A stretch of 64,000 nt of DNA from Acinetobacter marinus (GCF_900096915.1 NZ_FMYK01000001.1:709492-773491); one strand, 5' to 3'; positions 1-9,482 are shown, counted from the stretch's first letter. The notes: a model not told the origin generated them from the letters alone. Numbers and translations: made by a program.

Positions 1-77
1 TGCCAAGTATAGATACCCCGTTCCTTCGAACTAGGATCGTGCAATTCAGACGGATGATGATCTTCGCTCATGGACAT
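1..77 (-). CDS. 5' end of an unidentified protein (partial, runs off the left edge)
   Basis: An open minus-strand frame begins at an ATG at 77 (or a second in-frame ATG at 71) and stays open to the left edge. It encodes a hydrophilic acidic and His-containing N-terminus (MSEDHHPSELHDPSSKERG) followed by IYTW. It lies 24 bases downstream of kdsB on the same strand, so it could be the last gene of the lipid A supply cluster. No good ribosome-binding site is visible and the family cannot be named from about 25 residues. Confidence 0.45.
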   Translation of the reverse strand, partial: MSMSEDHHPSELHDPSSKERGIYTW

Positions 78-101
78 GATCTGTATCTATGCAAAAAGAA
101 T

Positions 102-866
102 TTATTCAAATGCACTGACTGGCATGGCATTTAAACGGTCTAAATCGGCTTGGATATCGACACCCGGTGGCAAATTCGCCTGTGCCACATCAATGGCAAT
201 ACGATGACCATTTTCTAAAACACGAAGCTGTTCAAGGCTTTCCAACTGTTCCAAATCACCTTGCGACCATGTCACATAATCTTGAAGTAACTGCACACGA
301 TAGGCATACAAACCGAGATGACGATAGGCTTTGTTGTGTAATGTGCGCTCGGCAAGTTTTGCGCCATCACGATCATACGGAATTGTAGCACGGCTAAAAT
401 ACAATGCTTCTTTGGTTTTGCTCATCACCACTTTGACAATGCTATCACGCTCAAATTCTTCCAATGAATGAATCGGTTCACACAGCGTTGCCATCGCACA
501 TTGCGCTTGATCTTCTAAAAGCTGTGCCACCTGCTTGACCAACTGTGCAGGAAGCAAAGGTTCATCACCTTGTACATTGACAATAATATCCTCAGCCGAC
601 CAGCCTTTGATCTGTGCCACTTGGCTTAAACGGTCTGTGCCTGATGGATGATTAACATCTGTCATCACCACATCAATGCCTTCTGCCAAACAAACATCAG
701 CGATGCGTTGATCATCTGTTGCCACACAATAATCATCAAAACCATCGACTTTTTTGGCTTGATCGACCACACGCAAAATCATCGCTCGCCCATGAATCTC
801 GAGCAATGGTTTGCCTGGTAGGCGTGAACTGGCAAAACGTGCAGGGATAACAATGTGTTTACGCAT
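102..866 (-). CDS. kdsB: 3-deoxy-manno-octulosonate cytidylyltransferase (CMP-Kdo synthetase)
   Basis: Cytosolic enzyme that activates Kdo with CTP to give CMP-Kdo, the donor for the inner core of LPS. The 254-residue length is normal for the family. The nucleotide-binding N-terminus reads IPARFASSRLPGKPL (about residues 7-21); HPSGTDR (73-79) and QGDEP (99-103) are the expected CTP and metal-binding motifs, and PPGVD lies near the C-terminus. The ATG at 866 is preceded by AAGGAAA at good spacing. It lies 30 bases downstream of lpxK and is co-oriented with msbA and lpxK, so the three probably form one envelope-lipid transcription unit. Confidence 0.96.
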   Translation of the reverse strand: MRKHIVIPARFASSRLPGKPLLEIHGRAMILRVVDQAKKVDGFDDYCVATDDQRIADVCLAEGIDVVMTDVNHPSGTDRLSQVAQIKGWSAEDIIVNVQGDEPLLPAQLVKQVAQLLEDQAQCAMATLCEPIHSLEEFERDSIVKVVMSKTKEALYFSRATIPYDRDGAKLAERTLHNKAYRHLGLYAYRVQLLQDYVTWSQGDLEQLESLEQLRVLENGHRIAIDVAQANLPPGVDIQADLDRLNAMPVSAFE

Positions 867-896
867 AATATTTCCTTAATCTATTCAATGTTTAGG

Positions 897-1910
897 CTAT
901 TCTGAGAATGTCGATAAATTGATCTTAAAATTCGGATTTAAATCGAGCAACTGCTTATTAAACAGTTGATACACGTCTCCAGATAAAACTGCTTGCACTG
1001 GCACCACCCAAACACGAGCTAATTTCTCAGGATCATTGTGCCAAAGTTGCTTTAACTTGACTGCATCTTTCTCTGTGGTAATCATCGCTTGACTTTTCAT
1101 TGCTGAAAAATCACTGGCTTGATAGGCATGATGATCTGCAAACGCATGCTTTTGATACGAGATATTTAAATTATCCAGTGTATTAAAAAAGCGCTGCGGG
1201 AAGCCTATACCCACCACTGCATCATAGGTCAGGCTAACATCAAAAGTTTGATTCCGATCTGCCAAATTATACGGCTTACTTGGTTCAAGATGCATATGCA
1301 AATTAGTTTTAGGATGTGCCGAATGTTCAATGACTGTCACTTCATCTAAACGGCTTAATGGCTCTCGCAGATAACCTTCGGGTAAAAGTTTTTCATTACC
1401 AAAACCACGGTTGGCATCCACTACCACCCACTCCAAATCACGCTGTAACGCAAAATGCTGTAAACCATCATCACTTAAAATTAAATCCACGTGATGATGT
1501 TGTAATAACAATTCAATTGCATCTTGACGGTTTGGACCAACTGCCATCGGCACATGGGTGCGTTGTACAATCAGTGTCGGTTCATCACCGACTTGTTCAG
1601 GCGTAGAATCCGAGGTTACGAGTAACGGAAACTCGCCCTTTCCACCATAACCACGGCTAATTACACCTACTTTGATACTTTTGGATTGTAAATATTCAAC
1701 TAAGGCAATAATAAGAGGGGTTTTACCACTGCCACCGACCGTGATATTCCCACTGATCATCACAGGCACTGGCGCACGGTAGGCATGTTTTGATTTGCTA
1801 GTTTTTTGCCACAGAAAGATCGCACGATACAACCATGAGAATGGGCGAAGGACAACCAGCCATTTGGCTTGATCATGCCACGCTTTTTGTATCTGCTCAG
1901 CCAAACTCAT
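897..1910 (-). CDS. lpxK: Tetraacyldisaccharide 4'-kinase
   Basis: Inner-membrane kinase that phosphorylates the 4' position of tetraacyldisaccharide 1-phosphate to make lipid IVA. At 337 residues it is of usual length. An N-terminal amphipathic or membrane segment (about 17-35) precedes a P-loop with the characteristic form GNITVGGSGKTP (54-65). DDGLQHFAL and the following VVVDANRGFGN are typical of LpxK. It sits between msbA (32 bases upstream) and kdsB, the common msbA-lpxK-kdsB order, so synthesis and flipping of lipid A-core are encoded together. Confidence 0.96.
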   Translation of the reverse strand: MSLAEQIQKAWHDQAKWLVVLRPFSWLYRAIFLWQKTSKSKHAYRAPVPVMISGNITVGGSGKTPLIIALVEYLQSKSIKVGVISRGYGGKGEFPLLVTSDSTPEQVGDEPTLIVQRTHVPMAVGPNRQDAIELLLQHHHVDLILSDDGLQHFALQRDLEWVVVDANRGFGNEKLLPEGYLREPLSRLDEVTVIEHSAHPKTNLHMHLEPSKPYNLADRNQTFDVSLTYDAVVGIGFPQRFFNTLDNLNISYQKHAFADHHAYQASDFSAMKSQAMITTEKDAVKLKQLWHNDPEKLARVWVVPVQAVLSGDVYQLFNKQLLDLNPNFKINLSTFSE

Positions 1911-1942
1911 GACATTATCGACTCAATATTTAAGCAAAGTGC

Positions 1943-3739
1943 TCAATTGACATCATCAAGATGGAATTGGCGCTGGTAAAGTTTTGCATATTCGCCTTGC
2001 TTGTCGAGTAGCGTTTGATGATTACCGACTTCGAGAATCTGCCCATGATCCATCACCACGATACGATCTGCATTTTCAATGGTCGACAGTCGATGTGCAA
2101 TCACAATCGTGGTACGCCCTTGCATGGCTTGCTCAAGCGCTTGCTGGATATAATGTTCAGATTGATTATCCAATGCACTGGTCGCTTCATCTAAAATCAG
2201 AATTGGTGCATTCTTTAGCATGGCACGGGCAATTGCCAAACGCTGACGCTGACCACCTGACAGATTCAAACCATTTGCACCAAGATTGGTGTCATAGCCT
2301 TTGGGAAGCTCCATGATAAAGTCATGTGCATAAGCTGCTTTTGCCGCAGCGATGATTTGTTCTTCTGTGGCATCAACAAGCTCGCCATAGGCAATATTTT
2401 CACGTACAGTACGGTCGAATAAAATCACCTGTTGGTTGACCATGGCGATATGATGGCGCAGATAATCGAGCTCAATATCTTCGATCTCATGCCCATCCAT
2501 GATGATCTGACCTTCGGTATGATTCTGATAACGCATGATGGTATTGACCAGCGTAGACTTACCTGCGCCTGAACGTCCAACCAAAGCAATGGTTTCACCC
2601 GACTCAATCTGTAAATCAATGTTCCGTAGCGCCTGTGTACCATCAGGATAAGTCACACCCAGTTGCTTAAACTGGATTTGCCCGGTCATCGGCGGTTTAA
2701 ATTGTCCAAGATTAGGTTCTTCTGGCTGATCCAGCAAATCAAAAATGGATTTTGCTGCCGCCAAACCACGTTGGATTTTTTCATTGACATCGGTCAGCGC
2801 TTTGACTGGTCGGCTGAGCAAGCCTGCCGCAGTAATATACGCAACAAACTCACCCGCACTGGTATCGCCAATGATTTGCGGACGTAGTGAAATCCAAATC
2901 ACCGCACTCATTGCAATCGCCATAAATAGTTGCACCAACGGCGTATTGATACTGACTACGACCACGAGCTTCAAGCCCTTTTTCAAATTCTCTTTTGAAT
3001 ATTGTAAAAATCGTTTTTTCTCGTAGGCTTGCCCGCCAAAACTTTTCACCACCGAATAGCCTGCAACCGCCTCTTGCACCACATGGCTGACGTCACCCAT
3101 GCTATTTTGCAATTGCGTAGAGAGTTTACGCATACGTTTTGCGGCTTTACGAATCACCAAGGCAATTAAAGGGGCAATCACCAAAATGGTCAGTGACAAA
3201 CGCCAGTTCATATAAAACAAATAACCCAACAGCAAAATCACCGTCAAACCATCACGTACAATGGATTTTAACGACTCGGTCGATGCTGCAGTGACCTGTT
3301 CAACATTGTAAATAATCTTCGCTGTGACATGACCGCTGGAGTTATTTAAATAATATTGGGTTGGTAGTTTTAACAGTTTATCAAAAATCTGCTGACGCAA
3401 GGTAAATACCAGATTTCGAGAAATCACCGCAGAAAAGTAACTCCCAAGAAAAGAGCCTAAGCCACGACAAAAGAACAGTAAAATCACCAAAGCAGGAAAT
3501 AGGTTCTTGGCAGATTGATCTGCGGTATTAATCGCATCAATGATGTATTTGATCAATTGCGCAATCGAGACTTCGGTGGCGGCATTGATGGCAAAACCAA
3601 GCAATACCAACAAACCGACTTTCCAATAGGCTTTGAGATAGCTTAATAGCCGAAAATAGACCTGTAAATCTGTCCGAAAGTCGGATTTCCCGTAATTCTT
3701 CAGATCTGCTTTGGCTTGGTTCTTTAACTCTCGACTCAC
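1943..3739 (-). CDS. msbA: Lipid A export ABC transporter MsbA (permease-ATPase half transporter)
   Basis: Homodimeric inner-membrane flippase that moves core-lipid A to the periplasmic leaflet. The 598-residue protein has a six-helix ABC exporter membrane domain in the first 330 residues and an ATPase domain with Walker A GRSGAGKST (388-396), signature LSGGQRQR (about 494-501), Walker B ILILDEATSALD and the H-loop AHRLSTI. The start is a GTG at 3739 with AGGTGA seven bases upstream. It follows exbD by 11 bases and precedes lpxK, so it is probably co-transcribed from exbB onward. Confidence 0.95.
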   Translation of the reverse strand: MSRELKNQAKADLKNYGKSDFRTDLQVYFRLLSYLKAYWKVGLLVLLGFAINAATEVSIAQLIKYIIDAINTADQSAKNLFPALVILLFFCRGLGSFLGSYFSAVISRNLVFTLRQQIFDKLLKLPTQYYLNNSSGHVTAKIIYNVEQVTAASTESLKSIVRDGLTVILLLGYLFYMNWRLSLTILVIAPLIALVIRKAAKRMRKLSTQLQNSMGDVSHVVQEAVAGYSVVKSFGGQAYEKKRFLQYSKENLKKGLKLVVVVSINTPLVQLFMAIAMSAVIWISLRPQIIGDTSAGEFVAYITAAGLLSRPVKALTDVNEKIQRGLAAAKSIFDLLDQPEEPNLGQFKPPMTGQIQFKQLGVTYPDGTQALRNIDLQIESGETIALVGRSGAGKSTLVNTIMRYQNHTEGQIIMDGHEIEDIELDYLRHHIAMVNQQVILFDRTVRENIAYGELVDATEEQIIAAAKAAYAHDFIMELPKGYDTNLGANGLNLSGGQRQRLAIARAMLKNAPILILDEATSALDNQSEHYIQQALEQAMQGRTTIVIAHRLSTIENADRIVVMDHGQILEVGNHQTLLDKQGEYAKLYQRQFHLDDVN

Positions 3740-3750
3740 CGTATTTTCAC

Positions 3751-4176
3751 CTATGGATAACCTCGTGCGGGCACTTTGGTACTGATGTTGATATTCATAA
3801 AGCCGAGTTTGCCTGCCACATCCATTACCCGCACCACATCTTGGTGCGCAGCTTTGGCATCGGCAGCAATAATCACAGGCATGTCACGGCGTGCATTGGT
3901 GGCTTGCTGGATTGCTGTGGTCAATTGCGTTTCGTCATTACCTGCCAAGGCCTGCCCATTGACCATATACTTGCCAGAGGCTTGCACCACCACTTCCACA
4001 CGATCATCGGTCGATGCAGGTGGAACGCCTTGTGCATCAGGCAAAGTCAAATTAATGCGGCTATGTTGATTAAACGTGGTCGATACCAACAAAAACACCA
4101 ATAAGAATAACAAACAATCAATCATCGGCGTCAGATTGACTTCGATTTCATTGACTCGTGGACGACTAAACTTCAT
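3751..4176 (-). CDS. exbD: ExbD/TolR-family biopolymer transport protein
   Basis: Proton-channel partner of an ExbB/TolQ protein, with one N-terminal membrane helix (about LTPMIDCLLFLLVFLLVSTTF) carrying the conserved membrane Asp in PMIDCL, and a periplasmic domain. The better start is the ATG at 4176 (MKFSRPRVNEIEVNLTPMID), about 141 residues, because an AGG sits six bases upstream; an upstream ATG at 4191 is possible. The gene overlaps the 3' end of exbB by 11 bases, which implies translational coupling. No tonB lies nearby, so whether the pair energises TonB or serves an envelope task linked to msbA cannot be told from the sequence. Confidence 0.88.
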   Translation of the reverse strand: MKFSRPRVNEIEVNLTPMIDCLLFLLVFLLVSTTFNQHSRINLTLPDAQGVPPASTDDRVEVVVQASGKYMVNGQALAGNDETQLTTAIQQATNARRDMPVIIAADAKAAHQDVVRVMDVAGKLGFMNINISTKVPARGYP

Positions 4177-4849
4177 CAGCCACCTGCGCATTGATCAACA
4201 CAGGATCAGTCACGGATGACGACGTCGCAACATGACCACCGACCTGCTCCACATCATAAAACAATGCAGCATGAAACAATGTAGCTTGTTGTTCTAATTC
4301 GACCACATATTCCACAATGACCCGCTGAAAATAACGATATGCCATCAACGCAGGAATCGCAATAATCATCCCCGCAGCCGTAGTAATCAACGCTTTAGAC
4401 ACGCCTTGAGCCAATAACGCAGGATCAGCAACACCGCCCGTATTCACCGCCAAAAAGGCTTGGATAATGCCCAGCACTGTACCGAGTAAACCCAGTAAGG
4501 GTGCAATCGAACCAATGGTGCCTAAAAAGTTAATATTTTTTTCAAGCGATGCAATCTGCACGCTGGCTTCGGTCTGCATTTGCTTTTGCGCAAAGTCAGC
4601 GCCTTTATCTTTATATTGATAGCCTTTTTGTAAGATTTTGCCTAAAGATGACGAAAATAATGTATTTTGCGACTCGATATTCAAGCGTCCGCTTTGTGCT
4701 TGCGCCAAGATTTCATTGCTCAGATTCTTCGGTAAAATCTGAGATTTTTTGAGTCGTAAAAATCGCTCAATACAAATCGCCAAAGCAACAATCGAACATA
4801 AAATCAGTGGTAGCATCAGCCAACCACCTGCTTTAATAAATTCCCACAT
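4166..4849 (-). CDS. exbB: ExbB/TolQ/MotA-family proton channel protein
   Basis: Inner-membrane channel subunit that pairs with ExbD to couple proton flow to envelope work. The 227-residue protein has an N-terminal helix (about 9-27), then a cytoplasmic loop, and two further helices around 110-175; the GSIAPLLGLLGTVLGIIQAF segment is the family hallmark. The ATG at 4849 is preceded by AAGAGGGG. It lies 49 bases downstream of parB and overlaps exbD. ExbB next to MsbA-LpxK-KdsB is a recurrent gammaproteobacterial arrangement, so its position is ordinary although its exact partner is not shown. Confidence 0.9.
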   Translation of the reverse strand: MWEFIKAGGWLMLPLILCSIVALAICIERFLRLKKSQILPKNLSNEILAQAQSGRLNIESQNTLFSSSLGKILQKGYQYKDKGADFAQKQMQTEASVQIASLEKNINFLGTIGSIAPLLGLLGTVLGIIQAFLAVNTGGVADPALLAQGVSKALITTAAGMIIAIPALMAYRYFQRVIVEYVVELEQQATLFHAALFYDVEQVGGHVATSSSVTDPVLINAQVADEV

Positions 4850-4898
4850 AGACCCCTCTTTTAAAATTCATCAACCTCGCTTGGGTTGAATTTCGTTA

Positions 4899-5792
4899 TT
4901 ATTGAAACACTTTTAAAATGCCATCCAACTCATCGAGTGAATGATATTTAATCACAATTTTGCCTTTACCTTTGGCATGGTGATCGATCTGCACTTCTGC
5001 ACCGAGCTTTTCCATCAGCTGTTCGGTCAATTGGCTAATATCCGCAGACGGCTGCGCTTTGGCGGGCGTCGCCACAGGTTTTTGTAAATCACGCACCAAT
5101 TGCTCGGTCTGGCGCACAGACAAGCCCTTCGCCACCACTTGCTCAGCAACTTTAATCTGCTCTGTTTTTTTCAGCGAGAGAAGCGCTCGTGCATGCCCCA
5201 TGTCAATTTTTTGCTCATCCAACAAGGCTTTGACTTGATCCTCTAAGCTCAGTAAGCGCAATAAGTTACTCACCGAAGCCCGTGCCTTACCGACAGTTTC
5301 AGCAATTTCTTGATGACTTAAGCCAAATTCCTCATGAAAACGCTGTAAAGCCAAAGCCTGTTCCATTGGATTTAAGTCCTGACGCTGAATATTTTCAATT
5401 AACGCCAAAGCAATCGCCACCTGATCGGACATCTCACGCACGATCGCAGGCACATGCGTTAGCCCTGCACGTTTCGCCGCACGCCAACGACGCTCACCCG
5501 CAATGATTTCGTAGCGCACTTCTTGCGCATCACTTGCTACCTTACGGATCACGATCGGTTGCATCACGCCATGTTGCTTGATCGAGTCACTCAGTTCTTG
5601 TAAGGCTTCATCGGCAATGTGTTGACGGGGTTGATATTGTCCACGTTGCAACACATCCACCGAGATTTGCTCAAGCTGACCATCTTCAATATCCGCAGTA
5701 TTTAGGGCTAAATTTTGCTTTTCTTTATTGACCGAACCGAGCAATGCATCCAAGCCACGACCTTTGGCTAAGCCACGTTTTTTGACTGTCAT
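4899..5792 (-). CDS. parB: Chromosome partitioning protein ParB
   Basis: CTP-dependent clamp protein that loads at parS sites near the origin and works with ParA in chromosome segregation. The 297 residues show the N-terminal KRGLAKGRGLDALLG motif, the ParB/Srx nucleotide-binding box with GERRWRAAKRAG (about 104-115), a central helix-turn-helix (LSHQEIAETVGKARASVSNLLRLL) and a C-terminal dimerisation domain ending in GILKVFQ. The start ATG at 5792 overlaps the parA stop in an ATGA junction. I looked for a parS-like TGTTTCACGTGAAACA nearby and did not see one. Confidence 0.95.
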   Translation of the reverse strand: MTVKKRGLAKGRGLDALLGSVNKEKQNLALNTADIEDGQLEQISVDVLQRGQYQPRQHIADEALQELSDSIKQHGVMQPIVIRKVASDAQEVRYEIIAGERRWRAAKRAGLTHVPAIVREMSDQVAIALALIENIQRQDLNPMEQALALQRFHEEFGLSHQEIAETVGKARASVSNLLRLLSLEDQVKALLDEQKIDMGHARALLSLKKTEQIKVAEQVVAKGLSVRQTEQLVRDLQKPVATPAKAQPSADISQLTEQLMEKLGAEVQIDHHAKGKGKIVIKYHSLDELDGILKVFQ

Positions 5793-6628
5793 GCTTTTGC
5801 TCCTAAATCATTGTGCTTGGTCTTTGCGGTGTTTTGTACTGAAAGCTCTGCGGTGCTTTTGAGTTCTTTTTTAATTTTTTTCATCAATTCCGCAGCGAAA
5901 GTAAGATAAGAAACAGCCCCTTTTGAGCTTTTTTCAAAATACATCACAGGCATACCATGTGCAGGTGCTTCAGCAAGACGCACATTGCGTGGAATCACGG
6001 TTTGAAAAAGTTTGTCACCGAAATATTGCTCAAGCTCAGCAGATACATCCTTGGTCAAGGCACTGCGCCCATCGTACATGGTGCGAAGCACACCGAGGAT
6101 GTCTAGGTTTGGATTTAAGGTTTGATTGATCCGTTCAATGGTCTGACAAAGATCCGCTAAACCTTCTAGCGCATAATATTCACATTGCATCGGAATCAAC
6201 ACGCTATCGGCGGCGCAAAAGGCATTGACGGTGATCAGATTCAAACTCGGTGCACAATCAATCAAAATAAAATCAAAATCACTGGCGACTTGCGCCAAAG
6301 CGTCTCGCAAAATAAATTCACGTTTTTCTAGCTCAGCAATGACTAACTCTGCACCTGCAAGCTCTCGGTTTGAGCCCAAGACTTTATAATTCGATTCGAC
6401 TTTTTGAATGGCAGCAATGATTGGTGCTTCGCCTGAAAGCACATCGGCAACACTAAAATTCAGTTCATTTTTCGGCACGCCAGAGCCCATGGTGGCATTG
6501 CCCTGCGCATCTAAATCCACCAAAAGCACACGTTTTTTGAGTACCGCCAGAGATGCTGCAAGATTCACTGCGGTTGTGGTCTTCGCCACGCCACCTTTTT
6601 GATTTGCGATTGCAATAATCTTCGCCAT
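5789..6628 (-). CDS. parA: Chromosome partitioning ATPase ParA (Soj family)
   Basis: Deviant-Walker ATPase that forms the nucleoid-bound gradient used to separate ParB-parS complexes. From the ATG at 6628 the protein begins MAKIIAIANQKGG and has 279 residues; the longer frame would begin at a TTG at 6643 and is less likely. The Walker A box reads KGGVAKTTT rather than the commoner KGGVGKTTT, keeping the signature Lys and the catalytic Lys. Walker A' LLVDLDAQGNATMGSG and DFILIDCAPSLNLITVNA are intact. It ends in an ATGA overlap with parB; rsmG lies upstream, as in many chromosomal par loci. Confidence 0.94.
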   Translation of the reverse strand: MAKIIAIANQKGGVAKTTTAVNLAASLAVLKKRVLLVDLDAQGNATMGSGVPKNELNFSVADVLSGEAPIIAAIQKVESNYKVLGSNRELAGAELVIAELEKREFILRDALAQVASDFDFILIDCAPSLNLITVNAFCAADSVLIPMQCEYYALEGLADLCQTIERINQTLNPNLDILGVLRTMYDGRSALTKDVSAELEQYFGDKLFQTVIPRNVRLAEAPAHGMPVMYFEKSSKGAVSYLTFAAELMKKIKKELKSTAELSVQNTAKTKHNDLGAKA

Positions 6629-6864
6629 AATCGGTCTACTCAACTTTTAAAATCTAACACCATGTCATGCAACCGTGCATCGGACTTGGCTTGGGCAAAA
6701 TATTTTATAATCATCTACGGTCTATCATTTATACAGCATTTATGCGTCAAATCGAAAGCCTAGACTGTTTCAAAACGCAAATCTAACTGGACGCTTCATC
6801 TGACTTTATAACAAACATTTCAACTGACGCTTATCATCCATCATGCATAAATCATCCAAAGTGA

Positions 6865-7497
6865 TCATTTCTTTAAAATAATCAAATGGCGCTGTTCGTC
6901 CAGATTCGGCACACGAAGCGCAATCACCTGCTGTTGCCAATCAGCCAATTGATCCAGCTCATCATTCGGCACCACACCTTTCATGGCAGCAATCACAGAT
7001 TGATCATGCATAAATGGTTGTGCTGCATTGACAAAATCCAGCAGTGAGGCAAAAGCTCGACTGGTAATCACATCAAATTGTCCAAGCTCAGCGATACTTT
7101 GCTGATCTTCAACACGAGTCTGCACCGCTTGCACATTATCCAGCTTCATATCTGCAATAAATTGCTTGAGAAAGCGAATTTTCTTGCCATTTGAATCCAG
7201 CAACACACTGCTACGCTCAGGCTGACACAATGCGATGATCATACCCGGCATACCGCCACCTGTACCCACATCGAGCATTCGCCCTGCAGGAAAATGAGGC
7301 AAAATACTCAAGCTATCGAGCAGATGTTTTACCAGCATGTCTTTTGGGGTGCGAATCGCTGTGAGGTTATACGCTTTATTCCACAGCAACAACGCATCTT
7401 GGTATTTCAGCAAATTCGTCAGTACCTGTTCAGACAAGTCCAAACCCAGTGCAGAGACGCCTTTGGCTAAATCTTGATAATACGGATGCTGAGACAC
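6865..7497 (-). CDS. rsmG: 16S rRNA (guanine-527-N7)-methyltransferase
   Basis: SAM-dependent methyltransferase that makes m7G527 in the 530 loop of 16S rRNA; its loss gives low-level streptomycin resistance in other bacteria. The 210-residue length is standard. The SAM-binding motif DVGTGGGMPGMIIALCQP lies at about 77-94, preceded by LLDSLSILPHFP, and VITSRAFASL is the family-specific motif further on. It is co-oriented with parA but separated by 236 bases, so it may or may not share a transcript with parAB. The 6629-6864 gap shows no other convincing gene. Confidence 0.95.
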   Translation of the reverse strand: MSQHPYYQDLAKGVSALGLDLSEQVLTNLLKYQDALLLWNKAYNLTAIRTPKDMLVKHLLDSLSILPHFPAGRMLDVGTGGGMPGMIIALCQPERSSVLLDSNGKKIRFLKQFIADMKLDNVQAVQTRVEDQQSIAELGQFDVITSRAFASLLDFVNAAQPFMHDQSVIAAMKGVVPNDELDQLADWQQQVIALRVPNLDEQRHLIILKK

Positions 7498-7616
7498 AGA
7501 AAAACCTCAATTGACTAAGTTGCAATGCGAACGGCGCCTATTATGCGTGGAACATCTGCAAAAACGCAAATCTGTTTCACTCAAAATCGACTTTGCCACA
7601 TGCCATTTGCTGAGAA

Positions 7617-8318
7617 TTAAATCGCTTGCTCACGGATTTGCTGATCCAATTGCATCAAACGCTCTGGTGTACCGACATCGACCCATGCTGTCGTCATTTT
7701 TTCACCGCTAACTAAGCCTTGTTGCATCGCATCTTTAAGTAGTGGCGCAAGTGGGCGTTTGCCCTGTGGTAAATCTGCAAACAGCTTCGGCGACAACACA
7801 CTAATCCCCGAAAAGGTTAACGCTTCGCCGTCATTTTCCTGTTCAAACGTGCTGACCATTTGCTGATGTGCACTCTCTGCACTCAAAATAAAGTCGCCAT
7901 TTGGATGTTGTGGCGGATTATCCACCAAAACCAAATGCGCAAGACGATCACCCAATGCAAAGTCCTTTAAGCCCGAAAAATCATAACGTGTCCAGACATC
8001 GCCATTGACCACCAAGAACGGCTGATCCTCAAAGTGAAATAAGGCTTTTATCAGACCGCCCGCCGTTTCCAAGCCTTCATCTTCCAAAGACCAGAGGATT
8101 TTCACACCAAACTGCGAACCATCACACAAGGTATTAACCAACTGATCTTTGAGCCATGCCGCATTGATGATGATTTCCGTCACGCCAATTTTAGCCAGCG
8201 CCTCGATATGCCATACGATCAACGGCTTACCACCCACTTCTAACAATGGTTTTGGCTTATATAAGGTCAGCGGTCGCATACGATTGCCCAACCCTGCTGC
8301 CAAGATCATGGCTTTCAT
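7617..8318 (-). CDS. murU: N-acetylmuramate alpha-1-phosphate uridylyltransferase (MurU)
   Basis: Nucleotidyltransferase of the peptidoglycan recycling shortcut that turns MurNAc-1-phosphate into UDP-MurNAc, bypassing de novo UDP-GlcNAc-dependent synthesis. The 233-residue protein opens with AMILAAGLGNRMRPLTLYKP, the sugar-nucleotidyltransferase motif, followed by KPLLEVGGKPLIVWHIEAL; the metal-binding NGDVWTRYD is near residue 110. The start overlaps the amgK stop in ATGA, so translation is coupled. The link with amgK and the adjacent lptD-surA is also seen in Pseudomonas and supports MurU over a generic glucose-1-phosphate transferase. Confidence 0.9.
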   Translation of the reverse strand: MKAMILAAGLGNRMRPLTLYKPKPLLEVGGKPLIVWHIEALAKIGVTEIIINAAWLKDQLVNTLCDGSQFGVKILWSLEDEGLETAGGLIKALFHFEDQPFLVVNGDVWTRYDFSGLKDFALGDRLAHLVLVDNPPQHPNGDFILSAESAHQQMVSTFEQENDGEALTFSGISVLSPKLFADLPQGKRPLAPLLKDAMQQGLVSGEKMTTAWVDVGTPERLMQLDQQIREQAI

Positions 8319-9358
8319 ACTGTTGCTCCTGCTTGCGCTAATTGTTCCGATGTGATGGCTTGATAAACGCCATATTCTTGTTCAAATTTTGGCATCACCA
8401 CATCCTCAACAAATTGCTGTAAAGCAAGCAAATCAGGACAATGCTTGAGCTCTTGACGCAGATACCACATTACTCGGGACATGTCTTTGAGATAGCCTGA
8501 TTTACCATCACGCACATATAGACGCACAAAAATGCCGAGAATTTTTAAATGACGTTGGATTGACATCACTTCAGCATCCAATCGGAATTGCTCAATGCTA
8601 CGCCCAACTTTGGCAGACTCAGACAGCATGCCATAAAACTGATCGACCCAACCTGCAACTTGCTCAGGCAACCACTGCACATAGGCATCTCGGATGATTG
8701 AGATCAAATCATAAGTATCTGGTCCAACTACCGCATCTTGAAAATCGATCACACCAAGCACCGATTCACCGTCTAACACCATGAGATTCCGACTATGATA
8801 GTCACGATGTACGATCACTTCAGGTTGATGTTTGAGGTTGTCTAAAATCCATTGATAACTTTGTTGTAGCATGGTGGCTTGTGCATCGCTCAGGTCAATG
8901 CCAAGTGCTGGAAGTAGCCATTGATCAAACAAGCGCATCTCATCGGTGAGCTTTTGGGCACTATATTGCGGAAAAAGCTGTGCCTCGTGAGCAATCGTTT
9001 GTAGCTGAATAATTTGTCTAAAGGCTTGTGTGTAATATTGATCGACCGTATTTTGCGTCAATACTGTAGAGAGCAATTGATCGCCAAAATCTTCAAGTAA
9101 TAAAAAACCTTGCGTTAAATCTTGCGCAACGATCTGAGGCACACGCGCACCATGCGCAGACAAATAGCTTGCAATCTGAACAAATGGCGCACAGTCTTCT
9201 TTTTCTGGCGGTGCATCCATCAGCATATATTGGGTCGTTTCAAGCTGAATTCTGGCATAGCGCCTAAAACTCGCATCTCCAGCTAAGTAATTGATTTTAA
9301 AATCTTGTTGTGGCAAAACTTGCTGTAGCCACGTTTCGATGAGTTGTTCACGTTGCAT
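8315..9358 (-). CDS. amgK: N-acetylmuramate/N-acetylglucosamine anomeric kinase (AmgK)
   Basis: Aminoglycoside-phosphotransferase-fold kinase that phosphorylates C1 of MurNAc/GlcNAc released during cell wall turnover; MurU then uridylylates the product. The 347-residue protein has the APH catalytic loop VIVHRDYHSRNLMVL (catalytic Asp in HRDYHSRN) and the metal-binding GVIDFQDAVVGPDTYDL. FLLLEDFGDQLL matches the hinge of the family. The ATG at 9358 faces lptD across a 124-base divergent intergenic region. Together with murU it allows fosfomycin-tolerant wall recycling in bacteria that carry the pair; that phenotype is from the family, not shown here. Confidence 0.9.
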   Translation of the reverse strand: MQREQLIETWLQQVLPQQDFKINYLAGDASFRRYARIQLETTQYMLMDAPPEKEDCAPFVQIASYLSAHGARVPQIVAQDLTQGFLLLEDFGDQLLSTVLTQNTVDQYYTQAFRQIIQLQTIAHEAQLFPQYSAQKLTDEMRLFDQWLLPALGIDLSDAQATMLQQSYQWILDNLKHQPEVIVHRDYHSRNLMVLDGESVLGVIDFQDAVVGPDTYDLISIIRDAYVQWLPEQVAGWVDQFYGMLSESAKVGRSIEQFRLDAEVMSIQRHLKILGIFVRLYVRDGKSGYLKDMSRVMWYLRQELKHCPDLLALQQFVEDVVMPKFEQEYGVYQAITSEQLAQAGATV

Positions 9359-9482
9359 GTAAAGCGCATCCCAAATTGCAAAAAGCGTGCATTATTTAGC
9401 GAACTAAGTGTAGTCGTTTCCGCTTTTTTTCTCTATGATGCAATGAAAATATTTATTGCTGACTTGATTCGTTGCCATTGTT

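Noticed and set aside
4850..6864. parS site near parAB
   Set aside because: No sequence close to TGTTTCACGTGAAACA was found there; CACGTG cores elsewhere in the window (for example near 1490, 22486, 60868) lack the flanking half sites.
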